DNA of 64,000 nt from Flavobacteriales bacterium (GTDB taxonomy: Bacteria > Bacteroidota > Bacteroidia > Flavobacteriales_F > PHOS-HE28). Within the stretch, counting starts at the first letter, position 1. Every line of letters starts with the position of its first letter. The notes under the pieces were generated by a model, which saw only the letters and a list, made by a program, of their open reading frames with translations, was not told the origin of the DNA and searched no databases. The position numbers and the translations under genes are program-made. The stretch is from contig JADKHI010000001.1 of the NCBI GenBank assembly GCA_016721825.1, positions 1 to 64,000 on the forward strand, in the 5' to 3' direction. Positions 17,610 to 26,687 of this stretch are shown piece by piece.

Positions 17610-18428
17610 TCAGGGCACCACCACCAATTGTGCGAACTGCTTGTGCGTTCCGTCCGAGACAGTGAGCACATAGGGTGCCTTGGCCAGACCAACGGTGCTG
17701 ATGTGCGTTCGCGGACCGTTCAACGCTGAACGATGCACCATGCGCCCACTGAGGTCGCGCAGCTCGATCACCGGTGCTTTGCTGGCCAGCGGTTGCTCCG
17801 GGGCGTTGACCATTATGGCATCAGTGGAAACGCTCACCGCGTAACCAGCGGTTGTCAGTGCATCGATGCCTTGTTCGTCGGCCAGGCAGTACGCCACCCG
17901 GCCGCTCCATTCGTACGTACCGTACGCAGGCCCGAAGTCGCGCGGCAGTGCATAGGCCACCGTGATGCCCACGTGGGTGTCGCTTTCCACCACCGAGCCG
18001 GCCGGTGTGAGGTTGCCGAAGGAGAAGAGCCCGCTACTGGTCTGGTCGGTGAGAAAGAACGAGACGGTGTCGCCCGGTGCCAGGGTCAGGGCGAGCGGTA
18101 TGGGGACGACCGCGGTATTGCTCTCCTGGAACCCCGTGTTGGCGGAGGTCACGGTAACGGTGTCCAGCGGCGTCCATGCGCTGGGATCGTCGGTATGCCC
18201 AACGTAGCCGCCCTGGCGCATGTGAAGCGCGTACTGGCGCGTGCCGGGGAAGAGGTTCGCGGAAATGTGGTCGAGGGTGACCGGTGTGGTGGCCACCACG
18301 CCGAACATCATGCCTTCATGCTCGAAGAAGCTGCCCAGGATGGTGTGCAGGCTATCGCACACGGTTTGCGCGCGCACGGTGCACGAGGCTGCGCACAGGA
18401 CCAGGATGCTGAACGGTCGCCAGTTCAT
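17610..18428 (-). CDS. Secreted protein with T9SS sorting domain
   Basis: A 272-residue protein; start at 18428 (MNWRPFSILVLCAASCTVRAQ) gives a clean signal peptide, while the longer frame to 18563 does not. The body is a single beta domain (TPVTLDHISANLFPGTRQYALHMRQ, LTLAPGDTVSFFLTD) like choice-of-anchor or CBM-type sandwiches, and the end (VIELRDLSGRMVHRSALNG to APYVLTVSDGTHKQFAQLVV) is T9SS-like. Cysteines near residues 24 and 175 may pair. Function unknown. Confidence 0.75.
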   Translation of the reverse strand: MNWRPFSILVLCAASCTVRAQTVCDSLHTILGSFFEHEGMMFGVVATTPVTLDHISANLFPGTRQYALHMRQGGYVGHTDDPSAWTPLDTVTVTSANTGFQESNTAVVPIPLALTLAPGDTVSFFLTDQTSSGLFSFGNLTPAGSVVESDTHVGITVAYALPRDFGPAYGTYEWSGRVAYCLADEQGIDALTTAGYAVSVSTDAIMVNAPEQPLASKAPVIELRDLSGRMVHRSALNGPRTHISTVGLAKAPYVLTVSDGTHKQFAQLVVVP

Positions 18429-18570
18429 GGTGATGACTTTCCGGAAAGTTAATGACCTGCTTTGTTCAGCCTGCCAGGCAGGTCCGGCAAGGGCGGCGCA
18501 GATGACTCTGGCCAGTGGCTTGTGGATGTGGCCGCGTTCTGGTCCGTCCGGGCGATGAAGCACTCATGCG

Positions 18571-20283
18571 TTACCACCCTCCACCCCCACCACCGCCGCC
18601 GCCCCCACCCGAAGACCCACCGCCGCCAGAGCCACCGCTGCTGCTGGGCGGCGTGCTGGAGGACTGCACGCTGCTGCTGAGCGAGCTGTTCATGTGCGAG
18701 GAGAACGCGCCGTAGTTCATGATGGAGCCGCTGTACCAGGTCGTGCGGTAGTTGGGATCCACCAAGGCCTTGCTGATCATGTCCTGGAAGCGGTCGCCCC
18801 AGATCTGCTCCACCTTGAAGGCGATGGCGTAGGGCAGGTACTTCTCAAAGACCTCGGGTGTCAGCGTGGGCGGGTTGAAATGCTGGAGCTGCTTCTCTTC
18901 CGCGGCGCTCAGGTACATCTTGAACCCTTGCAGGCGCGAACGCAAGGCCTGCTTCTCCTCGCTCGGCCGCTTGATCAGGAAGAGATAGACTATGAAGAGG
19001 AACATGTTCGCCACGAGAAAGGCGATGATGTACACCAGGTCGTTGTCGCCCCAGTATGCGTTGTGCAGGACGAACAAGGAGATGGCGCAGACGGTAATGG
19101 TAAGAACAGGGATCCACCAGAAGCGCACGTTGTTGCCCTTGTTCAGAAAGGCATGCCACTGGTGGCGCAAGCTGCCCCGGAACGCGCTGGCCATGCTCTG
19201 CACATTCGGGTCGTAAGTGCCGGTGATCTCAAAGCTCTCCTGGCCCGAGCCGAACATGCGGTTCAGTAGTTCCTGCTCCTCTTTCGGCAGGCCCGATCCG
19301 CCTTTCAGCTTCACAATGGTGTAGGTGTCCTTCTTGATCAGGCCGAGCAGCATCTCCTCCTTCTTCTCATCGATGCGGATGTGGCCCTTCACGGCCAAGC
19401 TGATCATGGCCGGGGTGATCTGGTCGTCGTTCGCACTGCCGCGCATCACCATGGCCACCGATGCGGGCGAAAGGTTGTCCGGTGGTTCGAAGAGCGGGAT
19501 CACCGTGGGCCGGTCCGGATCGCGACCAAAGCGGGACCAAGTGAAGCTGTAGTAGAGCAACAGCAGCAGCGAGATGATGCCGCCCACCAGCGGCACGGCA
19601 TAGCGCTCCCAGAACGTGGGCGGCGGTGGTTCGGCCACCACGCCCTTCTGGAAACCGACCGCTACCGTGAGGCCTTCATAGTACTCCATGGCGCGGCCCA
19701 CGAAGCGCACTGTACGCGGATCAATGAGGCTGTCCGAGCAGGCGTTCTCGGTGCTGCCCAAGGCCCCCGTGTAGCAAGCGGTCTGTTTCACCTGGGCCGC
19801 GGGCGGCAGGTGGATCAACGCCGAAATGCTGTCGATCGCGAAGGCCCAGCCGTTGCCGTTCACGTTCCAGTAGATCTCGTCGTATTCTGGGAAGAAGCCC
19901 ACCTGGCCCTTGGTGGTGTAGGTGATGCGGTAAGGGTAGTCGCCAGGCTCCAGGAAGTTGCCCTCGCTGCCCACGTACAGCACGAAGTCGTCGCCCTCCG
20001 TGGCGGTGTGGTGCGGGGAAGGCGCGCCGAAGATCTCCACGGCAGTGAACTCGTACTGCACGCGATGCTGCCTGCCGTTGTGGTCGGTGAAGCGCAGCGG
20101 CAACTTCCGCACGATGCCCCGCTTGAACTGATCGCCTTCCGCGTGGATGGTGATCTCCTCCGTCACCGTGAGCTGCCCATCGGCGGCCACGGTGAGGTCC
20201 GTATGGAAGGCCTTGATCTTCTCGGACTGGCCGTGAGCGCTCAGCACACCCACCACCGATGCCAGCAGCAGCCAGCGCCGCAT
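18571..20283 (-). CDS. DUF2207-domain membrane protein
   Basis: A 570-residue protein: signal peptide (MRRWLLLASVVGVLSAHGQ), a large extracytoplasmic beta domain typical of DUF2207 (KAFHTDLTVAADGQLTVTEE, IYWNVNGNGW), a membrane helix near residue 230 (AVPLVGGIISLLLLLYYSF), a cytosolic portion, two further helices near residues 385-425, and a C-terminal tail of serine then glycine repeats ending GGGGGGGW. The start at 20283 overlaps the stop of the LemA gene (ATGA). DUF2207 and LemA genes are frequent neighbours in many bacteria; the joint function is unknown, probably at the cell envelope. Confidence 0.88.
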   Translation of the reverse strand: MRRWLLLASVVGVLSAHGQSEKIKAFHTDLTVAADGQLTVTEEITIHAEGDQFKRGIVRKLPLRFTDHNGRQHRVQYEFTAVEIFGAPSPHHTATEGDDFVLYVGSEGNFLEPGDYPYRITYTTKGQVGFFPEYDEIYWNVNGNGWAFAIDSISALIHLPPAAQVKQTACYTGALGSTENACSDSLIDPRTVRFVGRAMEYYEGLTVAVGFQKGVVAEPPPPTFWERYAVPLVGGIISLLLLLYYSFTWSRFGRDPDRPTVIPLFEPPDNLSPASVAMVMRGSANDDQITPAMISLAVKGHIRIDEKKEEMLLGLIKKDTYTIVKLKGGSGLPKEEQELLNRMFGSGQESFEITGTYDPNVQSMASAFRGSLRHQWHAFLNKGNNVRFWWIPVLTITVCAISLFVLHNAYWGDNDLVYIIAFLVANMFLFIVYLFLIKRPSEEKQALRSRLQGFKMYLSAAEEKQLQHFNPPTLTPEVFEKYLPYAIAFKVEQIWGDRFQDMISKALVDPNYRTTWYSGSIMNYGAFSSHMNSSLSSSVQSSSTPPSSSGGSGGGGSSGGGGGGGGGGGW

Positions 20284-20840
20284 CAGTTGAACTTTACGGA
20301 TGGAGCGACCTTCTCGGCCGGGTTGTCCAGTTCGAAGAACACGGACTTGGCGAAGCCGAACGCGTTGGCGATCACGTTGCTCGGGAAGCTCTCGATCAAG
20401 GTGTTCTGCTCGCGCACGTTGCCGTTGTAGTAGCGCCTTGCTTTCTCCAGGTCGCCTTCCACCGTGCTCAACATGTTCTGCAGCTCCAGGAAGTTCGTGT
20501 TCGCTTTCAGCTCCGGATAGCGTTCGGCCACGGCCATCAGGTTCACCAGCGCGCCGCCAAGCGCCTTCTCCGCGGCCTGCTGCCCTTCCACCGTGGTGGC
20601 CTGTTGCGCCGCCGCACGGGCACGGGTCACGCTCTCGAAGGTCTCTTTCTCGTGGGTGGCATAGCCCTTCACCGTCTCCACCAGGTTCGGGATCAGGTCG
20701 TAGCGCTTCTTCAGCTGCACATCGATGCCGCTCCACGCCTCGGCCACCAGGTTCTTCAGCTTCACGAGCTTGTTGTAGATGCCCACGGCGTACAAGGCGA
20801 CCAGGACGACGAAGGCGAGTAGGACGAGGAGGGCTGTCAT
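20283..20840 (-). CDS. lemA: LemA family protein
   Basis: A 185-residue protein with an N-terminal membrane anchor (MTALLVLLAFVVLVALYAVG) and the LemA core of coiled helices: YNKLVKLKNLVAEAWSGIDVQ, KRYDLIPNLVETVKGYA, YPELKANTNFLELQNML and ARRYYNGNVREQNTLIESFPS. Length and topology are normal. It precedes and overlaps the DUF2207 gene, so the two form an operon. LemA proteins are of unclear role; an envelope-related function is the usual inference. The region up to 21035 is a divergent promoter area. Confidence 0.92.
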   Translation of the reverse strand: MTALLVLLAFVVLVALYAVGIYNKLVKLKNLVAEAWSGIDVQLKKRYDLIPNLVETVKGYATHEKETFESVTRARAAAQQATTVEGQQAAEKALGGALVNLMAVAERYPELKANTNFLELQNMLSTVEGDLEKARRYYNGNVREQNTLIESFPSNVIANAFGFAKSVFFELDNPAEKVAPSVKFN

Positions 20841-21034
20841 CGGGTGAGGTTTGAAGAGAATGGGGATCGAATATAGGTCCACGTCAACAACCCGGTCGGC
20901 ATAGCGGGCAGCTTGCTTGGGGCGGGCCAACTCGGTATCGGTTCGCATGTACGCGCCATCCACCCACACTGCCCCGTGAATAGTTGGTGGAGCATTGCGA
21001 TCCAGGGTCGGGGTTGCGCTTTCGTTCTTGCAGC

Positions 21035-22126
21035 ATGAACCGCGCACAGGCCCTTCCCGGTCTCGACCACTTGCGTGCCTTGGCCATTGTGCTGGTGTTC
21101 GTCTACCACTACGGGCTCTTCGCGCACCCGGCATGGATCGAGAGCATCGGTGCCTTCGGCTGGATCGGCGTGGACCTCTTCTTCGTGCTCAGCGGGTACC
21201 TGATCGCGGACCAGCTCTTCCGAACACAGGCGCGCACGGGCACCATCGGCTTGCGCACTTTCTACCTGCGCCGTGCCTTCCGCATCCTTCCCGCTTACAG
21301 TGTGATGGTGGCGCTCTACTTCCTCTTCCCCCTCATCCGGGAACGCGCCACGATCGCCCCGCTGTGGAAGTTCGCCACTTTCACCTTGAACCTGGGGCTG
21401 GACCTACGGCACCACGGCACGTTCTCGCATGCGTGGTCCTTGTGCGTGGAGGAGCATTTCTACCTGTTCCTGCCGTTGATCCTGCTCGGCTTGCACCGTC
21501 TGCGTGTGCGGAGCGCCGGATGGCTGCTCGGCGCACTGGTGATCCTGGGCATCGCATGGCGCGCCTGGGCCTGGCATGTGGGTGTGCCGGTGGATCTGCG
21601 CGGCGAACAGACGGCCGTCTGGTTCCAGTGGATCTACTACCCCACCCTCTCCCGCTTGGATGGTTTGCTCGTGGGCATCACCATCGCCGCTGGGATGCAC
21701 TACCGCCGTCCCATGATCGATCGACTCCCCCTTTCCGGGATCGGTTGGCTGTTGTGCGGTGGTGCCTTGCTCACCCTCGCGTGGTGGCTCACGAAGGAGC
21801 GCTATGCGCTGCTCGGTTCGGTGGTGATCTTTCCAGTGGTGTCCCTCGGCTTCGGTTGCTGGTTGCTGGCGATGCTTCAGCCGAACTTCAACCTGGCCGC
21901 CAAGGCCACCTGGCTCACGCGTCAGCTGGCCGAGCTCGCCTTCTGCCTCTACCTCACCCACAAGGCCGCCATCCATTGCACGCAGGAATGGCTCGCTAGC
22001 GATGCCCTGCCGGTGGACGGTTCCGGCATGTTCTTCTGCTGCGGGGTCGCCAGCTTGTTGGCGGCCTTGGCCTTGCGCTTCGCAGTGGAGCGACCGTTCC
22101 TTTTGCTGCGCGATCGGTGGACGTGA
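21035..22126 (+). CDS. Acyltransferase-3 family membrane protein
   Basis: A 363-residue polytopic membrane acyltransferase (Acyl_transf_3, OafA-like), which transfers acyl groups to extracytoplasmic glycans or lipids. The family signature GLDHLRALAIVLVFVYHYGLF is at the N-terminus with the catalytic-region histidine, followed by WIGVDLFFVLSGYLIADQLF, RRAFRILPAY and WSLCVEEHFYLFLPLIL. About ten hydrophobic helices are visible. The start at 21035 matches family N-termini better than the longer frame to 20984. The acceptor is unknown. It is followed 52 bp later by the SulP gene. Confidence 0.9.
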   Translation: MNRAQALPGLDHLRALAIVLVFVYHYGLFAHPAWIESIGAFGWIGVDLFFVLSGYLIADQLFRTQARTGTIGLRTFYLRRAFRILPAYSVMVALYFLFPLIRERATIAPLWKFATFTLNLGLDLRHHGTFSHAWSLCVEEHFYLFLPLILLGLHRLRVRSAGWLLGALVILGIAWRAWAWHVGVPVDLRGEQTAVWFQWIYYPTLSRLDGLLVGITIAAGMHYRRPMIDRLPLSGIGWLLCGGALLTLAWWLTKERYALLGSVVIFPVVSLGFGCWLLAMLQPNFNLAAKATWLTRQLAELAFCLYLTHKAAIHCTQEWLASDALPVDGSGMFFCCGVASLLAALALRFAVERPFLLLRDRWT

Positions 22127-22178
22127 GCCGATCAGCAGTGCTCAACGCCCTTTCTCTCGGAACCGATAGCGCTGACGG

Positions 22179-23855
22179 ATGACAGGTCCTGGCTCGTGCG
22201 CTTTCGTTCCTTTGTCCATCGTGCGTCCTGAATTCACCCCGAAGCTCTTCTCCCTGTGGAAGGCGGGGATCCCCCGTGAACAGCTCCGCAAGGATGTTGT
22301 CTCGGGCGTGATCGTGGGCATCGTGGCCTTGCCTTTGGCCATCGCCTTCGCCATCGCCAGTGGCGTTCCGCCGGAGAAGGGGCTGATCACGGCCATCGTC
22401 GCAGGCTTGACCGTCTCCGTCCTCGGAGGCAGCCGCGTGCAGATCGGAGGGCCCACGGGCGCCTTCATCGTCATCGTGTACGGCATCGTGCAGCAGCATG
22501 GCGTGGAAGGCCTCATCATCGCCACCTTCATGGCGGGCATCATGCTGGTGTTGCTGGGGCTGTTGCGCGCGGGCGAACTGCTGAAGTTCTTCCCGCACAC
22601 GCTCATCGTGGGCTTTACAGCGGGCATCGCACTGATCATCCTTACCACCCAAGTGAAGGAACTGCTGGGCCTGCACATGGAAGCGCTGCCCAGCGGCACG
22701 GTGCAGCAATGGATGGCCTATGCCGGGCACCTCGACGGCATCAACCCGTGGGCCGTGGGCATCGCTGCACTGTCCATCGCCCTTATCCTGGGAACGCCGC
22801 GCATCACCCGCTTCGTGCCGGGCCCGCTGGCCGCCATCATCGTGTGTACGGCGCTGGCCTGGGGTTTCCAGCTGCCGGTGGAAAGCATCGCGGGTCGCTT
22901 CGGTGCCATCCCGCAGACGCTGCCCATGCCACACGTTCCGCACGTGGACCTGGCCACGTTGCGCGAGCTGGTGCAACCCGCCGTGGCCATCGCGCTGCTC
23001 GGTGCCATCGAGTCGCTGCTGAGCGCCGTGGTGGCCGACGGCATGATCGGTGGTCGGCACCGCAGCGACATGGAACTGATCGCACAGGGCGGCGGCAACA
23101 TGCTCTCCGCGCTCTTTGGGGGCATACCGGCAACAGGCGCGATCGCACGCACGGCCACCAACGTGAAGAACGGCGGCCGCACGCCCGTCGCCGGTATCGT
23201 GCACGCGCTCACCCTGCTGGTGATCATGCTTGTGTTCGCACCCCTCGCCGGCCGCATCCCCCTGCCCTGCCTGGCCGGCATCCTGGTGGTGGTGGCCTAC
23301 AACATGAGCGAGTGGCGAAGCTTCCTGAGCGCCTTGAAAGGACACCGCTACGATGCCTTGGTGCTTCTCGTCACTTTCTTCATCACGGTGGTCTTCGATC
23401 TGGTACTGGCCATCGAGGTCGGCATGGTGCTGGCGGCCTTCCTCTTCGTTAAACGCATGAGCGACATCACGGACCTGAAGCCCGTGTTCACTGAGGGCAG
23501 TGAAACGGAGGAAGGCGAGGTGGCCGTTCCCGCTGGTGTGCGCGTGTTCGATGTGAGCGGCCCGCTCTTCTTCGGCGCCGCACAGAAGTTCCAGGACGTG
23601 CTCACGGAGATCAACGACAGGCAGCACCTCATCATCATCCGCCTGCGCCACGTGCCCATGGTGGACGGTACGGGGCTGCACCGCATCGGCCACATCGTGC
23701 ATCAGTTGGAGCGGCAGCGGAAGCAGGTGGTCATCACGGACGCGGCACCCAGCGTGGAAGCCGAGCTGCGCGCGGAGCCCTGGTTCCGTGAAGAGCTGTT
23801 GGCGGTGAACGTGCAGGTGGCGCTGGGGCGGATGGCCGAAGCGCGCAATCCTTGA
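22179..23855 (+). CDS. SulP-family anion transporter with STAS domain
   Basis: A 558-residue SulP permease, transporting sulfate, bicarbonate or similar anions. Signatures: ELLKFFPHTLIVGFTAGIAL, GFQLPVESI, LLGAIESLLSAVVADGM, then GGIPATGAIARTATNVKNGG, and about 11 hydrophobic segments. The C-terminal ~110 residues (VRVFDVSGPLFFGAAQKF, MVDGTGLHRI) are a STAS domain. The exact start is uncertain: the family core begins at RPEFTPKLFSLWKAGIP, and a GTG at 22221 could be used instead of the ATG at 22179. Substrate cannot be assigned. Confidence 0.9.
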   Translation: MTGPGSCAFVPLSIVRPEFTPKLFSLWKAGIPREQLRKDVVSGVIVGIVALPLAIAFAIASGVPPEKGLITAIVAGLTVSVLGGSRVQIGGPTGAFIVIVYGIVQQHGVEGLIIATFMAGIMLVLLGLLRAGELLKFFPHTLIVGFTAGIALIILTTQVKELLGLHMEALPSGTVQQWMAYAGHLDGINPWAVGIAALSIALILGTPRITRFVPGPLAAIIVCTALAWGFQLPVESIAGRFGAIPQTLPMPHVPHVDLATLRELVQPAVAIALLGAIESLLSAVVADGMIGGRHRSDMELIAQGGGNMLSALFGGIPATGAIARTATNVKNGGRTPVAGIVHALTLLVIMLVFAPLAGRIPLPCLAGILVVVAYNMSEWRSFLSALKGHRYDALVLLVTFFITVVFDLVLAIEVGMVLAAFLFVKRMSDITDLKPVFTEGSETEEGEVAVPAGVRVFDVSGPLFFGAAQKFQDVLTEINDRQHLIIIRLRHVPMVDGTGLHRIGHIVHQLERQRKQVVITDAAPSVEAELRAEPWFREELLAVNVQVALGRMAEARNP

Positions 23856-23946
23856 CCCCCGGGACAGTTCCTTTCAACGAGCTTCGAGCACGATATCACG
23901 CGGCTCTGGCGAAGCGATGAGGAGGTAGGAATTGAGCTCACTCAAC

Positions 23947-24240
23947 GACGGTGGAAGGGATCACCCCTCGGATACATGGGGTGTTCCGCAGGTAGTCCCA
24001 GCTATTCCCGGAAGAAGTGGAGTTGCTCATCCGGCAGCGCATCGTACACCAGTTCCTGCTAGCGCAACGCTTCCGCAGCGGGCACATTGGAGCGGGCTTG
24101 CCCGCGCAACCGCAGCAAGTAAGCGCTGGTATAGCTCTCGTGGGCAAAGGGCTATTTGGGGTCGATGTAGCGTAGAACACCGGCCACGCCTATGAACTGC
24201 GGCAATGGCGACCACGGCAGCAGCGGGGCTTCTGCGAAGT
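23947..24240 (-). pseudogene. Decayed copy of the 3' end of the neighbouring alpha/beta-hydrolase gene
   Basis: The DNA between about 24035 and 24185 is roughly 85-90 percent identical by eye to 25513-25660 inside the hydrolase gene (shared runs such as GCGGGCTTGCCCGCGCAACC). In the hydrolase frame this copy has a TAG at 24059-24061 where the gene has GAG, and another stop shortly after, so it is not translated as a full product. It is evidently a segmental duplication. Upstream and downstream of it no gene was recognised. Confidence 0.75.
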
Positions 24241-24353
24241 GCGAGAGCGAACAATGGGTGCGAAGGCGAAGTACCGTGTTGGTAGAGGACCGAAGTTCCT
24301 AATACTTGCCAACGTGAACAGGTGGCCAAGTGCCCAACCTTACCTTCATCATA

Positions 24354-25400
24354 ATGCAGAACACAACAAGCACGCTGCTGCTCTTGGCACTACTGGGCAC
24401 AACGGCCTGCAACGGCCAAAGCAAGCCGGAGGCGGATGCACTTGAACCTGGAAAGGACACTCCCATCGCCGAATACGTAGTGGAGTGCTTCCTCGATAGC
24501 AAGGGCGCGCTGTGGTTCGGGACGATCGAACATGGCGTGGCCCGCTACGATGGAAAGACACTCACCTTCCTGAACCCAGCCGATGGCAAAGGCGGCAATG
24601 TGGTGACGAGTATCGCCGAAGACAAAGATGGCAACCTGTGGTTCGCCGGACACGATGGCACCGGGGTGGTGCGCTATGATGGAGAGCACTTCACCCAGCT
24701 GTGGGAAAGTGTGAGCAGCGTGAGCACGGATCGCGAAGGCAACATTTGGAGCAGTACGCGGGACAGTGTGTTCCGATATGACGGGCGAACGATGGTGCCC
24801 TTCACGGTGCCGATGGAACGCTCAGCGATCACGCAATACGCCATCCTTCCAGGTCGGGCCTCCATGCGGTTGCACGACAGCAAAGGCAACTACTGGTTCC
24901 GCACCGATGGGGCCGGCGCTTTTCGGTACGACGGAAAGAACTTCACACAGTTCACCAAGAACGACGGACTTTGCAGCAACACGGTCAACGACATCAAGGA
25001 GGATGATGCGGGCAATATCTGGTTCATCTGCATGCAGGCTTACCAACCCGAGATGACCAATGATGGCGGCCTGTGCATGTGGGATGGTTCCCGCTTCACC
25101 ATTTTCAACGATGTGAACGGCCTTCACCACAACGACCTCTACACGCTCTTTAAGGACCGCGCAGGCAGGCTGTGGGTGGGTGCCACCGGCGTAGGGGCCT
25201 ACCGCTATGATGGGATGTCGTTCACCTTATTCAATACCACGGACCGCCCCGACCTGAACGCCATCTTCGGGCTGCAAGGCATGGCGGAGGATGCGAAGGG
25301 CATCCTCTGGTGCGGCTTCAGCGGCGGGCTGTTCCGGCTCGATCCAGCGGAGGAGAACGCCAGCTTCCGGCATGTGCCACGCGAAGGGCCGTGGGAGTGA
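24354..25400 (+). CDS. Lipoprotein with two-component-regulator-type propeller repeats
   Basis: A 348-residue lipoprotein. The start at 24354 opens a lipoprotein signal peptide (TLLLLALLGTTAC, lipobox cysteine near residue 19). The body has repeats of the reg_prop propeller: GALWFGTIEHGVARYDG, GNLWFAGHDGTGVVRYDG, GNIWSSTRDSVFRYDG, GNYWFRTDGAGAFRYDG, GRLWVGATGVGAYRYDG and GILWCGFSGGLFRLD. In hybrid kinases such repeats form the sensing domain; here they occur alone, so this may be a free-standing sensor or surface protein. The gene sits between the hydrolase gene and its relic copy. Confidence 0.82.
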   Translation: MQNTTSTLLLLALLGTTACNGQSKPEADALEPGKDTPIAEYVVECFLDSKGALWFGTIEHGVARYDGKTLTFLNPADGKGGNVVTSIAEDKDGNLWFAGHDGTGVVRYDGEHFTQLWESVSSVSTDREGNIWSSTRDSVFRYDGRTMVPFTVPMERSAITQYAILPGRASMRLHDSKGNYWFRTDGAGAFRYDGKNFTQFTKNDGLCSNTVNDIKEDDAGNIWFICMQAYQPEMTNDGGLCMWDGSRFTIFNDVNGLHHNDLYTLFKDRAGRLWVGATGVGAYRYDGMSFTLFNTTDRPDLNAIFGLQGMAEDAKGILWCGFSGGLFRLDPAEENASFRHVPREGPWE

Positions 25401-25412
25401 TCTGGAATGACC

Positions 25413-26549
25413 CTACTTCCGGTGGAAGGGGTCCCCACCTTGATAGACGGGTGCGACTGAAGACATCCCTGCCTGCGCTCGTAGGAAGTGGAGCAGCTCA
25501 TCCAGCAGCGCATCGTACACCACTTCCTGCTCGCGCAACGCTTCCGCATCGGGCACATTGAAGCGGGCTTGCCCGCGCAACCGCAGCAGGTAGGCGCTGG
25601 TATAGCACTCGTGGGCAAAGGGCTTCTTCGGATCCAGGTAGTGGAGCTCACCGCGCACGCCGTTGAACAGCGGGAAGGGCGGTTCGCCTTCGGTGTCAGC
25701 CACCAACAGGATCGGCATGGGGTAGCTCTTGGTGGTGATAGCCTCCAGCATGTGCGGCCACTTGTCCCGCACCTCGGCTGTATCGGTCTTCCATTCCATG
25801 GTGGTCTCCAAGCTCACGAACGCATCGACCAGGTCGGGTTCGTACAGCGTGCACCACCCTTCCTGCGCGCCCCAACTATGCCCGATGTAGAAGGTCTTAT
25901 TGATGTTGGCGAGCTGGTTTGCGAAACGGAGCATGGTGAGGATGCTGGACTCGTCCGGTTCCCACACGAGCGGTGTGCCGTACATGGCGCCTTCCAGCGG
26001 CCAGTGGAAATTGCACGAGAGGAAGACGAAGCCGTTCGCGGCGAAGTGTTCGGCCATGCGCACATTCTCATCGCTCGTGCCCTGCGAGCCATGGTGGTAA
26101 ACGATCACCGGGAAGTCGAGCGCTTGCACGCCGGTCGATCGATGCGAACTGGTGGGCAGCGTGAGGAGGCTGTCCTTCACTTTTAGTTCGGTGAACGGTG
26201 CGTAGTCGATCGGATCATCGCCGCCCAGTGGGTAGCGTAGATCGTAATCGATGAAGGCGGAGTCCATGCGCAACAGCAGTTCGTCGTACACGCGCCGCAA
26301 CGGACCTTGGAGCGTGCGTTCCCTTAGCTGTGCGTGGGTCAAGGGCGCGGTTCCGGCGTCCGTGGAAAGCGGGAACCACACTTGCACGAAGAGCGGTGCC
26401 GGGCCGTTGTAACCGAACGCGGCGTAGTGCAGGCTGTCGTTGAAGAGTATCACATCCCTGAACCCGATGTGGTAGGGCGCACCGGTGGAAGACTGGCCGA
26501 ACGCGGCTAGCGCGAGTAGCAGGGCCAAGGCAAATAGCAGGACACGCAT
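25413..26549 (-). CDS. Secreted alpha/beta hydrolase (PAF-acetylhydrolase/dienelactone-hydrolase-like)
   Basis: A 378-residue protein with a signal peptide (MRVLLFALALLLALAAFGQ). The hydrolase core shows VIVYHHGSQGTSDENVRMAE (oxyanion region), FVFLSCNFHWPLEG, and the nucleophile elbow FYIGHSWGAQEGW (G-x-S-x-G). The late histidine lies in KKPFAHECYTSAYL. The start was set at 26549 because it begins the signal peptide; two upstream ATGs add non-signal residues. Substrate unknown. Its 3' end was duplicated to 23947-24240. Confidence 0.8.
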   Translation of the reverse strand: MRVLLFALALLLALAAFGQSSTGAPYHIGFRDVILFNDSLHYAAFGYNGPAPLFVQVWFPLSTDAGTAPLTHAQLRERTLQGPLRRVYDELLLRMDSAFIDYDLRYPLGGDDPIDYAPFTELKVKDSLLTLPTSSHRSTGVQALDFPVIVYHHGSQGTSDENVRMAEHFAANGFVFLSCNFHWPLEGAMYGTPLVWEPDESSILTMLRFANQLANINKTFYIGHSWGAQEGWCTLYEPDLVDAFVSLETTMEWKTDTAEVRDKWPHMLEAITTKSYPMPILLVADTEGEPPFPLFNGVRGELHYLDPKKPFAHECYTSAYLLRLRGQARFNVPDAEALREQEVVYDALLDELLHFLRAQAGMSSVAPVYQGGDPFHRK

Positions 26550-26644
26550 CGGGTTGAAATTAGCGCGTGCCATGGCAACCGATCGTGGCAACCTGCAGGT
26601 TCATCCACGGTGCAGGGCCGGGGCAAGGGCCTCCCCAGGAACGA

Positions 26645-26671
26645 ACGAAGCCCCCTTTTCAGGGGGCTTCG
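26645..26671 (-). terminator. Rho-independent-type stem-loop
   Basis: CGAAGCCCCC, TTTTCA loop, then GGGGGCTTCG: a perfect 10-bp stem about 17 bp past the stop of the MopE-like gene on the minus strand. Confidence 0.75.
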
Positions 26672-26687
26672 TACTGCACAGATCACC

